The notes below the pieces were generated by a model. It saw only the letters and a list, made by a program, of their open reading frames with translations, had not been told where the DNA came from and did no database searches. A stretch of 23,119 nucleotides of DNA. Source: Myxococcales bacterium. GTDB taxonomy: Bacteria > Myxococcota > Polyangia > Polyangiales > Polyangiaceae. The stretch is taken from positions 1-23,119 of the forward strand of contig JAGQIY010001277.1 in assembly GCA_020430865.1 (NCBI GenBank), written 5' to 3'. Below are positions 14,375 through 22,543 of this stretch, in pieces (positions within the stretch are counted from its first letter, which is position 1; each line of letters begins with the position of its first letter). Position numbers and translations under genes: made by a program.

Positions 14375-15706
14375 ATGCGCTTCCGCCCGTATTCGTCGCC
14401 CGAGTTCCCCAACGACAATCACCGACTCCACCTCGGAGCCTCGTGGGTCTGCCTGACCCCCACCGGTCAGCCTCGCGCCGTCATGCGCGCACACCAGCCC
14501 GAAGCTGCGGAGCTGGTGCCGCTGACGCCGCTTCCTCCTCGAGCCGTGGAACCCACGCCTCCCACGGTCGGTGCGACCCCGAGCACCAGGATCCCGCTCC
14601 CGCCAGCGAGCGTCGTCCAGAGCCTGCTGCAGCGCTCACGCGATGGCCTGGGCTTCAGCATCTGTGTGCCCGACCCACAGCTGTTCAGCGAGTGGGACCG
14701 CCCCGCGGCGACTGACGAGCTACACCTGACGAGCGCGCCGGGCCCACTGCTCAGTCAGCTGCTGGAGCGCTTCGACGACCTGAGCTTCGCTGCCACCGAG
14801 CTCGAGGAGCCGAGCCCAGCCACCCACCGCTCCGCCGTCGCTACGCTCGACGCCCAGCCAGGCCACGAGGAGCTCGTACCACCGGTGCTGGAAGCCGAAG
14901 CCAGCGTGCCGCCACCCGTCGCCGAGCTGATCGAGAACCTCCCACCATCGACGCCCATGAACGAGGGGCAGCGCTTCGACGACGACCGAGCGCTCAACGC
15001 GGAGCTCTTCGAGGTACTGAAGACACTCGAGATCATCGACTCGGAGACGGAGTTCGCGCCCCTGGACGCGCCGCCCAGCGGCGTACACTCAACACCAGTG
15101 CTGGGTCGCAGCGCGGTGGACGACCTGGCAGACGCGGTCGCCGAGGCCCTGTGCGCGGAGTTCGCCGCCGCGGCGGAGCCACTGGACGCGGCCCATCCAG
15201 CGAGCGACGTCCAGCTCCCTGCGGCAACGCTCGGGTCGAGGCCGGGACAGGACGGTCAGGCGCCGGACGCGGACGGCGCACCCCATTGCGACCCGCAGCT
15301 CGCTCCAGATCACTACGCCGAGTTCGTGAACGCCCTGTGCGACGTCGCGCTGAGAGCCGGCGCCACCCGAGCCGCCGCGGTGCTCCCCCGGCTGATGGAG
15401 GGCAAGCTGGTCGACTCGAGCGCCCTCGCGGACGACGTGGTCGACTGCCTGCACCAGGCCGGGATCGCGAGCCTGCGCGGCTCCTGCCTCGAACCGAGCG
15501 ACGCTTTCAAGGCCAACGCCAGCGCCTGGCAACAGGTGCTGAGGGGCACGAGCGACGACCTCTCCGCGTGCGGAGACACCCTGGACGGCTTCGCGGCGTG
15601 CCTGCTCGGAGCGCTCCTCGGACCGCAGAGCGACGCAAAGCAGCTACGTCGCGACCTGCGCAGGCGTGGGGTGGCGGCCTTCGGCATGCTCTACGTCGCC
15701 GACTAG
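14375..15706 (+). CDS. Unrecognised 443-residue protein
   Basis: I do not recognise a family. There is no signal peptide or membrane span. Residues 1-45 form a compact start (RFRPYSSPEFPNDNHRLHLG...). A Pro/Thr-rich spacer follows (about 46-80), then a small domain (about 81-135, SLLQRSRDGLGFSICV...LSQLLERFDDLSF). A long acidic Pro/Ala/Glu stretch follows (about 136-300, with a helical patch AVDDLADAVAEALCAEF). The C-terminal helical domain is about 315-440 (HYAEFVNALCDVALRAGATRAAAVLP... and LDGFAACLLGALLG). The layout of small domains on disordered linkers suggests a scaffold or regulator. The start has no strong ribosome site; AGAGG lies 9 nt upstream. It is flanked by the lipoprotein and a palindrome-rich gap. 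Confidence 0.75.
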   Translation: MRFRPYSSPEFPNDNHRLHLGASWVCLTPTGQPRAVMRAHQPEAAELVPLTPLPPRAVEPTPPTVGATPSTRIPLPPASVVQSLLQRSRDGLGFSICVPDPQLFSEWDRPAATDELHLTSAPGPLLSQLLERFDDLSFAATELEEPSPATHRSAVATLDAQPGHEELVPPVLEAEASVPPPVAELIENLPPSTPMNEGQRFDDDRALNAELFEVLKTLEIIDSETEFAPLDAPPSGVHSTPVLGRSAVDDLADAVAEALCAEFAAAAEPLDAAHPASDVQLPAATLGSRPGQDGQAPDADGAPHCDPQLAPDHYAEFVNALCDVALRAGATRAAAVLPRLMEGKLVDSSALADDVVDCLHQAGIASLRGSCLEPSDAFKANASAWQQVLRGTSDDLSACGDTLDGFAACLLGALLGPQSDAKQLRRDLRRRGVAAFGMLYVAD

Positions 15707-16002
15707 CAAGGCTGTCCCGGGACACCGGAGCGCGACCTCCCAGGCACCAGCGCGCGAAATCGCCCGTCGAAGCGAGAAGATCGGCCCCGTGCTGGCCGTG
15801 CATCCCCGGGCCAGCCCAAGCACGCGAATTGTGCCCACAGCGGATGGCACGGAGTGCTGCGGGTTCGCCGCATGGAAAGTCCAGGCGTCACGCGCGTTGG
15901 CACGAGCACACCCGTCACCGCTACGTGAACTGGACTCGTATCTGCGCGAATGGGATCCGCGGTCTGCCGTGCGGCAGGAATCGGCGTGCTACCCTGGAGG
16001 GC
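15707..16002. promoter_or_regulatory. Palindrome-rich intergenic region before the VWA lipoprotein
   Basis: A 296-bp gap. It holds a perfect 12-bp palindrome TGTCCCGGGACA (15713-15724), a 7-bp hairpin GCTGGCC/GGCCAGC with an 11-nt loop (15791-15815), and CTGCCG-TG-CGGCAG (15964-15977). A promoter-like TACCCT lies at 15990-15995. The first two may end the upstream gene; the third overlaps the expected -35 of the downstream gene. I see no ORF that looks real. Confidence 0.55.
15990..15995 (+). promoter_or_regulatory. -10-like TACCCT, 7 nt before the VWA lipoprotein start
   Basis: TACCCT followed by GGAGGGC and ATG 16003. The GGAGG is only about 2 nt from the ATG, closer than a working ribosome site normally sits. 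The palindrome at 15964-15977 covers the -35 position. Confidence 0.5.
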
Positions 16003-17259
16003 ATGACGTCGCTTCACCAAGGCTCCCGTCGTCCGTACTCCACCTCGCGCGCAGCCAGCGGCATCGCCATCGGCGCACTGCTCCTCGCGGCGAGTCTGTT
16101 TCCCGGCGGTTGCAGCGGCTCCTCCGATGGCACGTCGGTCTGTGCCGAGCTCGGAGACGCCTGCGGCGGCGAGTGTACCTTCGATCAGGACTGCCCGAGC
16201 GGAACTCACTGCGGCGCGGGCGACACCTGCACCGCGGAGTGCACGACGGACGGCAGTCAGTGCGGACTGGGTCGGCACTGCAATTCCCTGGGGCAATGCG
16301 AGGACGGCGAGGGCGGGTCTGGCGGCTCGGGCGTCGGCGGATTTGGCGGCGGCTCGACCGGTGGCACCGGTGGCTCCGGGTGCATCGACGAGGACGTGAA
16401 GTTCGAGCCCCAGACGCCTACCGTCGTGCTCCTGGTCGACCAGTCGGGATCGATGTCCGAGAAGTTCGCAGGCACCACGCGCTGGAACGCGGTCTACGAC
16501 GCGCTCTTCGACATGCCGAGCGGCGTCGTGTTCACGCTCGAGGACAAGGTCCGCTTCGGCCTCAGCCTGTATACCAGCCACGGGGGCTTCAAGGGCGGCG
16601 AGTGCCCGATCCTCACGGAACAGAGCGTGGCGCTCGGCAACTACAACGCACTGGAGGCGCTCTACTCTGCCAGCGACCCAGACGGCGACACGCCCACGGG
16701 TGAGAGCATCACCGCGGTCGCGGCGGAGCTGGCTCAGGTCACCGAACCCGGGGACAAGGCCATCGTGCTGGCGACGGACGGCGAGCCAGACAACTGCACG
16801 GACGCTGACGCCCACGACGCAAGCTCCCAGAAGATCTCCGTCGACGCCGCCACGGCCGCATTCGGTCAGGGCATCCGCACTTACGTGATCGCGGTGGGCA
16901 GCGACATCAGCGACGCGCACCTCCAAGACGTCGCGAACGCGGGTACCGGCACCACCAGCGGTCCCGACGCGCCGTTCTGGAAGGCCAATGATCAGGCCGG
17001 TCTGATCGACGCCTTCAACACCATCATCGAAGGCGTGCGCTCCTGCATCTTCGACCTGAACGGCACCGTCGCGATGGAAGCCCAGAGCAAGGGCAACGTC
17101 AGACTGGACGGCGAGACGCTGGCCCAGGACGATCCCAACGGCTGGCAGCTGAACTCACCGAGTCAGGTGGAGCTGGTCGGCGACGCCTGCGAGGCGATCA
17201 AGAGCGGGGACCACGACATCAAGATCTCGTTCCCCTGCGGATCCATCACGCCCCGCTGA
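16003..17259 (+). CDS. VWA-domain lipoprotein
   Basis: 418 residues from ATG 16003; a longer in-frame extension upstream has no conserved features. The lipoprotein signal ends at FPGGC (Cys37). A Cys-rich module follows (about 47-99, e.g. CTFDQDCPSGTHC). A Gly/Ser linker covers about 102-126. The von Willebrand factor A domain starts near residue 135, with the metal-ion site DQSGS (Asp146, Ser148, Ser150), a DTPTGES loop and ATDGEPD. VWA domains bind a divalent metal and mediate protein contacts outside the cell. The C-terminal part after GVRSCIF is about 70 residues with Cys residues and may be a small beta domain. Adhesion or surface-complex roles are possible but not shown. Confidence 0.9.
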   Translation: MTSLHQGSRRPYSTSRAASGIAIGALLLAASLFPGGCSGSSDGTSVCAELGDACGGECTFDQDCPSGTHCGAGDTCTAECTTDGSQCGLGRHCNSLGQCEDGEGGSGGSGVGGFGGGSTGGTGGSGCIDEDVKFEPQTPTVVLLVDQSGSMSEKFAGTTRWNAVYDALFDMPSGVVFTLEDKVRFGLSLYTSHGGFKGGECPILTEQSVALGNYNALEALYSASDPDGDTPTGESITAVAAELAQVTEPGDKAIVLATDGEPDNCTDADAHDASSQKISVDAATAAFGQGIRTYVIAVGSDISDAHLQDVANAGTGTTSGPDAPFWKANDQAGLIDAFNTIIEGVRSCIFDLNGTVAMEAQSKGNVRLDGETLAQDDPNGWQLNSPSQVELVGDACEAIKSGDHDIKISFPCGSITPR

Positions 17260-17286
17260 ACCGCTCGACGACGGAGCCAGGGTCGG

Positions 17287-17317
17287 GGGTGAGGCGCACT
17301 TCGGGGCCACCTCACCC
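17287..17317. terminator. Bidirectional terminator between convergent genes
   Basis: Perfect 8-bp arms GGGTGAGG (17287-17294) and CCTCACCC (17310-17317) with a 15-nt loop, placed between the stop of the VWA lipoprotein and the stop of RNase R. There is no T tract. The convergent position supports a terminator role. Confidence 0.6.
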
Positions 17318-17332
17318 ACCCGGTCAACCACT

Positions 17333-19690
17333 CTACTTCTTGCGCCGGCCCTTGTTCTTGGACGCCTTCGGCTTGCTCGCCTTGGGACCAGCCTTGCGCG
17401 CACCGGCGTCACGCCCCGTTGCGCGAGGGCCCGCGCGCCCGCTGCGAGGGCTCGCCTTGCGACCGCCGTCGTTGCGTGACCCGCGCTTGCTCAGCGCGTC
17501 GTCCAGCGTGCGCCTACCGCGACGTCCCCGCTGGGGCTTCTGCGCCAGATCGTCCGGCGGAATGCGCCGCGCGAACACCGCCCGTCGCAGCACCGAGACG
17601 TCCTCGATCTCCACCAGCATCCGGTCCCCAACCTGGACCAGGTCCCCGCTGTTCAGACCGTGGACACCGAGCTCATCGTCGGTCATCTCGTAGCGATCGG
17701 GTCCCAGCGACTCCAGCCTCACGAGCACGTCGACGAAGGGGTCGTCCAGGCTGACGTAGAGCCCCGAGCCGACCACCGTGGTGACGGTCCCCTCGAGGCG
17801 ATCCCCGATTCGATCCCGCATGAACAGCGCCCGATACAGATCGGAGACCTCGCGCTCGACGTCCATCACGGCGCGCTCCCGCTGACTTGAACGCGTGGCG
17901 GCCGTCGCCGCTTGTTCCCGCGCGGAATCAGTCGTGTCGACGGCACCACCGCGCAGCAGGTGCTTGACCTGCCGGTGCACCATCAGATCGGGGTAGCGCC
18001 GAATCGGCGAGGTGAAGTGCAGGTAGGCATCGGAGGCCAGGCCGAAGTGGCCCACGTTGGAGATGTCGTACGTCGCCTGCTTCAGCGAGCGGAGCGTCAA
18101 GCCCTCGAGCACTTGCTTGCGCGGGTGCTCCTGGATCGAGCGCAAGAACTTGCCCAGGCCGAGCGGCTCCAGCATCTCGTCCAGGTCGAAGCGCACACCC
18201 AGCTTGTGAGCGACCTCACCCAGTCGCTCGAGCTTCTGTTCATCGGGCTTGCCGTGGACCCGGTAGATGGCCAGCGACTTGCGCCGCCCGAGCCAGCGCG
18301 CCACCAGCTCGTTGGCGAGCAGCATCAGCTCCTCGACGATCTGATATGCGCGCTTGATACCCGGGTCCTGGGTGCGGCGGTAGATCGCGGTCGGCGCGCC
18401 CGTCTCGGGGTCGACGACGATGCGCGCCTCCGGCAGGTCCAGGTCCAGCGCGCCACGCTTCATGCGCGCGCGACGCAGCTTCCCGGTGACCTCCGCGAGC
18501 ACCTTCAGATCGCGCTTGAAGGCATCCGCCTGGGCGCTGCGCGGTGGTTCCTCGGTGAAGCCCAGCGCGCGCGCGACGCCGCCATAGGTCAGGCGCGCCG
18601 CCGAGCGCATCACACCCTCCACGATCTTCACTCGCTTGACCTTCGCCTGTTTGTCCAGCTCGGCAATGACGCACAGACACAGGCGATCGGTGTCCGGCAG
18701 CAGGCTGCACAGGTCGGCGGCGAGCGCCGAGGGCAACATGGGGATTGCTCGATCGGGCAGGTAGATGGTGCAGCCGCGCCGCAACGCCTCTTGATCCAGC
18801 GCAGAGCCGGGCTGGACGTACTCGCTGACGTCGGCGATGGCGACCCAGATCTTGTAGCCGTCGCCATCGCGCTCGGCCCACACGGCGTCATCGTGATCGC
18901 GCGCGTCCTCGGGATCGATGGTCGGCAAGGGCACGTGCCGCAGGTCTTCTCGCTTCTCCGCGGCAACGCGACGCAACCTGGCAGCCATGCCCTCGGCTTC
19001 GGCCATCGCCTCTGGCGGGTGCTCTTCCGTGACCTCCTCGCGCACGAGGATCTTGGCCACCTCGACCTGCGGATCTCCGTCAGCCCCCAGCACCTCCACC
19101 AGCTCGGCGTGCGGGTTCTCGTTGCCGGAGTCTGGCCACTGGGTGATGCTCACCACCGCGGCGTCACCCTCGGAGCCTCGTTGCTCCCCCGCCGGCAACG
19201 TGATGGGACCACGGATACGGGTGTCATCCGGATCCATCCACAGCGAGCCACCTCGACGCCGCAGGACCCCAGCCACCCGTGGGCTGCGGCGCTCCACGAT
19301 CTCCTCGATCCGGCCCTCGACGCCCCTCGAGCTCCGCCCGACCACGCCGACGCGCACGCGATCCCGGTGCATCGCCCCCCCGATCGCCTCCGGAGGAACG
19401 TACACGTCGTCCTTGCCCACCTGGACCACGAAGCCGAATCCTCGCGGATTCACGTTCAGGAAGCCCTCCCAGCTCTCGTCGGACCTGCGCTTGCGCACGT
19501 CGGCGCGATACTTCCCGCCGCGCATCTCCTTCAACTTGCCCTCGGCGACCAGGCCGTCGAGCAGTTCGGGCAGGCGGCGCCGGGAACCACGAGGCACGGC
19601 GCAGAGTTCTCCAATCTCGCCCACACTGAGCGGGCGGCCTTCGGCGAGCAGCGCTTCAACGATTGCTTCGGGTTTGGGTAAACGAGCCAT
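17333..19690 (-). CDS. rnr: Ribonuclease R
   Basis: 785 residues from ATG 19690; the frame extends upstream but without homologous sequence. It is a processive 3'-5' exoribonuclease that degrades structured RNA in the cytoplasm. In order: a winged-helix N-terminal domain (about 1-65), cold-shock/OB domains (about 72-240, with GFLNVNPRGFGFV), the RNB catalytic domain from about 250 and an S1 domain near 640-720. The active site is DPEDARDHDDAVW (259-271), with the four metal-binding Asp at 259, 265, 267 and 268. The tail (about 720-785) is rich in Lys, Arg, Gly and Ala, as in other RNase R proteins, and probably helps RNA binding. TATAGC lies 7 nt before the start. It is divergent from the VKOR-DsbA gene and convergent with the VWA gene. 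Confidence 0.96.
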   Translation of the reverse strand: MARLPKPEAIVEALLAEGRPLSVGEIGELCAVPRGSRRRLPELLDGLVAEGKLKEMRGGKYRADVRKRRSDESWEGFLNVNPRGFGFVVQVGKDDVYVPPEAIGGAMHRDRVRVGVVGRSSRGVEGRIEEIVERRSPRVAGVLRRRGGSLWMDPDDTRIRGPITLPAGEQRGSEGDAAVVSITQWPDSGNENPHAELVEVLGADGDPQVEVAKILVREEVTEEHPPEAMAEAEGMAARLRRVAAEKREDLRHVPLPTIDPEDARDHDDAVWAERDGDGYKIWVAIADVSEYVQPGSALDQEALRRGCTIYLPDRAIPMLPSALAADLCSLLPDTDRLCLCVIAELDKQAKVKRVKIVEGVMRSAARLTYGGVARALGFTEEPPRSAQADAFKRDLKVLAEVTGKLRRARMKRGALDLDLPEARIVVDPETGAPTAIYRRTQDPGIKRAYQIVEELMLLANELVARWLGRRKSLAIYRVHGKPDEQKLERLGEVAHKLGVRFDLDEMLEPLGLGKFLRSIQEHPRKQVLEGLTLRSLKQATYDISNVGHFGLASDAYLHFTSPIRRYPDLMVHRQVKHLLRGGAVDTTDSAREQAATAATRSSQRERAVMDVEREVSDLYRALFMRDRIGDRLEGTVTTVVGSGLYVSLDDPFVDVLVRLESLGPDRYEMTDDELGVHGLNSGDLVQVGDRMLVEIEDVSVLRRAVFARRIPPDDLAQKPQRGRRGRRTLDDALSKRGSRNDGGRKASPRSGRAGPRATGRDAGARKAGPKASKPKASKNKGRRKK

Positions 19691-19697
19691 GGTCCCC

Positions 19698-19703
19698 GCT
19701 ATA
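19698..19703 (-). promoter_or_regulatory. -10-like TATAGC, 7 nt before the rnr start
   Basis: A minus-strand TATAGC is separated from ATG 19690 by GGGGACC, with TTGGGC as a possible -35 17 nt further upstream. It ends in C rather than T, so it is a weaker member of the group. Confidence 0.4.
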
Positions 19704-19844
19704 GACCGTCCCCGCGCCGCGCCCAACGTCATCCTGCGGGTGCTGGCTGCCCGCCCCCCCGCTGGTCCACGCCGCTGCCGAACCGCAGCACGCTGGTCCC
19801 ACAGGGCGTCTCGTGGGCCGTTTGCGGCGGTTTTCCCCAAAAGC

Positions 19845-19873
19845 TTCGACTCCCTTGGGCTTGGCGCTAGAAC
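19845..19873 (+). promoter_or_regulatory. Promoter-like TTCGAC-N17-TAGAAC of the VKOR-DsbA gene
   Basis: TTCGAC (19845-19850) and TAGAAC (19868-19873) are 17 nt apart, the normal sigma-70 spacing. GTG 19880 lies 6 nt after the second element. It is the only leaderless-type start here with a recognisable -35. Confidence 0.5.
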
Positions 19874-19879
19874 GCGGGA

Positions 19880-21052
19880 GTGCGAGCAGGACACGCGTCG
19901 AGAGGAAGCTGGCTTTTGCTGTTGCGCATCGCCACCTTGCTGGCCCTGGCGGCAAGCATGGCGTTGTTGATCGACTACACCACGCCCGCCGAGGCGTTCT
20001 GCGGCGCCGACTCTGCCTGTGCGAAGGTGCGCGGCAGCGGCTACGGCTACCTGTTCAACGGCTCGATCCCCGTGCCGGCGGTGGGCCTCGCCGGCTTCGC
20101 CAGCCTCTACCTGTTATCCCTCTGGAAAGACTCCGCCAGCGGGCGCAAGCTGCTGGTCTACGCGGCCTCCGCGGGGGCGGCGGTCGGGCTGTTCCTGATC
20201 GTGCTGCAGGTCGCCGTGGTGAAGCACCTGTGCTGGCTGTGCATGGTCACCGACATCAGCGCGATCGTCGCTGGCTCGGCGAGCATCATGTACTCCAAGG
20301 CGGTCGGGGACGCGGCGGCCGCCGAGGAGCAGGGCCGCAGCGTTGCCTACGGTCCGGACTTCGCACCCTGGGCGCTGGCGCTGATGGGCGTCATCGCCGT
20401 GGCGGCGCCCGCGCTCTGGCCGCGATTCAGGCCGCTGCCCCCGGTGCCGCCGCCGATCGCAGCGCTGTATGCGCCTGACAAGATCAACGTCGTCGAGTTC
20501 TTCGACTTCGAGTGCCCGCACTGCCGCGCGTTGCACCCGAAGCTGACGAAGGCCAAGGAGCCCTACGGCGAGAAGGTGAACTTCGTTCGCAAGAACTACC
20601 CCCTGGCCTTCCACCTGAACGCCAAGGCCTCGGCCCTGGGTCACCTCTGCGCGCGGGAGCAGGGGAAGGGCGACGAGTACGCCGAGCGAATGCTCGAGAA
20701 CGAGCCGATAGGCTCGATTGGCGCGACGCGCACTGCGAAGGCGCTCGGGCTCGACCTGGAGAAGTTCGAGGCGTGCGTCCAGAGCGCGGACACCCAGCAG
20801 GCGCTCGACAAGGAGATGCAGATCCTCCGCGACGCAGAGATGGTCGGCCTACCGACGACCTACATCGGCGGGCGGCGCATCATCGGCAACCAGCCCGAGG
20901 ACGTCTACGTCGATGCGCTTAGCCGCGCGGAAGCGGAACTGAAGAGCGGGGAGCACGAGAGCGGCGTGCCGGCCCCGGTCTATGCCCTGGTCTGCCTGGT
21001 CGCGTTCGCAGGGGTCGCCTTCGCCGGACGCAAGCGACCCGCCAACGCCTGA
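19880..21052 (+). CDS. VKOR-DsbA fusion, disulfide-forming membrane protein
   Basis: 390 residues. The N-terminal part is a vitamin K epoxide reductase-like domain with about four membrane spans. Its loop cysteines are Cys41 and Cys47 (FCGADSAC) and its quinone-side active site is CWLC (Cys118, Cys121). Another span (about 160-182) leads to a thioredoxin/DsbA-like domain with CPHC (Cys212, Cys215) and the cis-Pro region GLPTTYIGG. Such fusions are known: DsbA oxidises secreted proteins and the VKOR part reoxidises it, passing electrons to quinone. The C-terminus has a further hydrophobic segment followed by RKR, so the DsbA domain is tethered at both ends. The many Cys-rich lipoproteins nearby are plausible clients (inference). 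GTG 19880 lies 6 nt after TAGAAC. Confidence 0.93.
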   Translation: MRAGHASRGSWLLLLRIATLLALAASMALLIDYTTPAEAFCGADSACAKVRGSGYGYLFNGSIPVPAVGLAGFASLYLLSLWKDSASGRKLLVYAASAGAAVGLFLIVLQVAVVKHLCWLCMVTDISAIVAGSASIMYSKAVGDAAAAEEQGRSVAYGPDFAPWALALMGVIAVAAPALWPRFRPLPPVPPPIAALYAPDKINVVEFFDFECPHCRALHPKLTKAKEPYGEKVNFVRKNYPLAFHLNAKASALGHLCAREQGKGDEYAERMLENEPIGSIGATRTAKALGLDLEKFEACVQSADTQQALDKEMQILRDAEMVGLPTTYIGGRRIIGNQPEDVYVDALSRAEAELKSGEHESGVPAPVYALVCLVAFAGVAFAGRKRPANA

Positions 21053-21237
21053 GGCGACCACTCGGGCGGCGACCGTGCCCCCGACGCTGCGCTCCATGGG
21101 CGGCCTCGAGAGCCCCCGCGTCGGGCGTCCTTCGACACGCGGTGCGCATCGACGCACCCTCACCCCCGAACTCGTCTCCGGACCTCCCACTCGCGCGCAC
21201 CGATCGTGTTTCGGGCCTATTGCACGAGGCAAAACCG
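21053..21237. other. Intergenic stretch before add
   Basis: 185 bp without a convincing ORF. An inverted repeat GGTGCG-N6-CGCACC lies at 21141-21158. GAGG at 21226-21229 is 8 nt before ATG 21238 and is the likely ribosome site of add. No clear -10/-35 pair is visible. Confidence 0.5.
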
Positions 21238-22437
21238 ATGGTAGAGTCCTCTATGGAAACGAAAAGTCAGAAACTGCCTGAAAGCACGAGCGGCTCCGGT
21301 CGCCGCGTCGTGCCCTTCGAAGTGTTTCAGGCGCTGCCCAAGACCGACCTTCACGTCCACCTGGACGGCTCTCTGCGGCTGTCCACCATCCTCGACCTGG
21401 CGAAGGAGGAAGGCATCGACCTTCCCGCCAACACCGAAGACGGCCTGAGCAAGGCGATCGGTTGCGGCAACAACTTCGGCTCTCTGGTCGAGTACCTGCG
21501 CGGCTTCGAGATCACCCTGAAGGTGATGCAGACCGAGTCGGCGCTGGAGCGCATCGCGTTCGAGCTCGCCGAGGACGCGCATCAAGAGAACGTCCGCTAC
21601 ATGGAGGTGCGCTACGCGCCGATGCTGCACACCCAGCGCGGCTTGAAGCTCACCAAGGTGGTCGAAGCCGTGCTCAACGGCCTGAGCCGCGCCCGCGAGA
21701 CCTACGGCATCAAGTGCAACGTGATCATCTGCGGGATCCGCAACATCTCGCCGGAATCATCCTACGAGATGGCCGAGCTCGCGGTAGCCTACAAGGGACG
21801 TGGCGTCGTCGGCTTCGATCTGGCCGGTGCCGAGGCGGATTTCCCCGCGGCACACCACAAGCGCGCGTTCCAGCTGGTCCGTGACAACAACATCAACTGC
21901 ACGATCCACGCGGGTGAGGCGTATGGACCGGAGTCCATAGCGCAGGCCATCCACGTCTGCGGCGCCCACCGCATCGGTCATGGCTGCCGCCTGCGCGAGA
22001 ACGGCGACCTGCTGCACTACATCAACGATCACCGCATCCCCCTCGAGTGCTGCCCGTCGAGCAACGTGCAGACCCAAGCCGTGGAGACGCTGGAGAGCCA
22101 TCCGCTGAAGCTCTACTTCGACCTCGGCCTGCGGGTGACGATCAACACCGACAATCGCCTGATCACCGACACCACCGTCTCCAAGGAGCTCCACCTGGTG
22201 CACACCAAGATGGGCGTCCCGTTCAGGGAGATAAAGAGCATGATCGTCGCGGGCTTCAAGTCAGCGTTCCGGCCCTTCCACGAGAAGCAGGCGGCGCTCC
22301 GCCACGTGGTCTCCGAGCTCAGCCGCTATGACGACGAGGGCAACCTCGTCGACGCGCCGGTCAAGGAGTCCAAGCGCCCGCGCGCCAGCGCCGAGCTGAG
22401 CAGCCCGCCAGCATCCGCACCCACGGCCAAGGCCTGA
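21238..22437 (+). CDS. add: Adenosine deaminase
   Basis: 399 residues from ATG 21238, which has GAGG 8 nt upstream; a second in-frame ATG at 21253 is possible. It hydrolyses adenosine (and deoxyadenosine) to inosine plus ammonia in purine salvage. The zinc ligands and catalytic groups are visible: HVHLDGSL (His39, His41), HAGE (His224, catalytic Glu227), RIGHG (His248) and NTDNR (Asp305). The residue after the zinc Asp is Asn rather than the Asp of the animal and E. coli enzymes; the mycobacterial enzyme, as I remember it, also has TDNR. PSSNVQT and MEVRYAPMLHTQRGL are further family marks. The last 35 or so residues are a hydrophilic Ser/Pro/Ala tail. A strong hairpin follows the gene. Confidence 0.96.
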   Translation: MVESSMETKSQKLPESTSGSGRRVVPFEVFQALPKTDLHVHLDGSLRLSTILDLAKEEGIDLPANTEDGLSKAIGCGNNFGSLVEYLRGFEITLKVMQTESALERIAFELAEDAHQENVRYMEVRYAPMLHTQRGLKLTKVVEAVLNGLSRARETYGIKCNVIICGIRNISPESSYEMAELAVAYKGRGVVGFDLAGAEADFPAAHHKRAFQLVRDNNINCTIHAGEAYGPESIAQAIHVCGAHRIGHGCRLRENGDLLHYINDHRIPLECCPSSNVQTQAVETLESHPLKLYFDLGLRVTINTDNRLITDTTVSKELHLVHTKMGVPFREIKSMIVAGFKSAFRPFHEKQAALRHVVSELSRYDDEGNLVDAPVKESKRPRASAELSSPPASAPTAKA

Positions 22438-22454
22438 AGGCGCGCTCCAGGAGT

Positions 22455-22490
22455 CGAGAGCCCTGCGCCACAGCCGGCGTCGGGCTCTCG
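22455..22490 (+). terminator. Long hairpin terminator after add
   Basis: Perfect 9-bp arms CGAGAGCCC (22455-22463) and GGGCTCTCG (22482-22490) continue, past one mismatch, into GCGCC/GGCGT around a 6-nt loop. The sequence after it is TATTCCT. It starts 17 nt after the add stop. This is the best stem in the window. Confidence 0.75.
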
Positions 22491-22531
22491 TATTCCTCGG
22501 GCGTCCCTACCTGGATCACACCGGCCTCGCG

Positions 22532-22537
22532 TAGACT
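22532..22537 (+). promoter_or_regulatory. -10-like TAGACT, 6 nt before the zinc-ribbon protein start
   Basis: TAGACT followed by GCTGCG and ATG 22544. There is no purine-rich ribosome site between hexamer and start, so this is one of the two clearest leaderless-type starts, with 4955. Confidence 0.55.
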
Positions 22538-22543
22538 GCTGCG

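Noticed and set aside
15151..16002. Upstream extension of the VWA lipoprotein frame, overlapping the unrecognised gene
   Set aside because: The translation is Arg/Pro-rich low-complexity sequence and would bury the lipoprotein signal peptide.
17912..19681. Long plus-strand open frame of 589 codons opposite RNase R
   Set aside because: Antisense shadow of a clear rnr gene; the translation is Arg/Gln/His/Asp-rich with no recognisable domain, as expected from GC-rich codon bias.
19880..21052. VKOR-DsbA fusion as a new system
   Set aside because: This fusion is well described in several bacterial phyla.
21238..22437. Asn in place of the second Asp in the adenosine deaminase NTDDP motif, as a possible loss of activity
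   Set aside because: TDNR also occurs, as I recall, in mycobacterial adenosine deaminases, and all zinc and catalytic residues are present.
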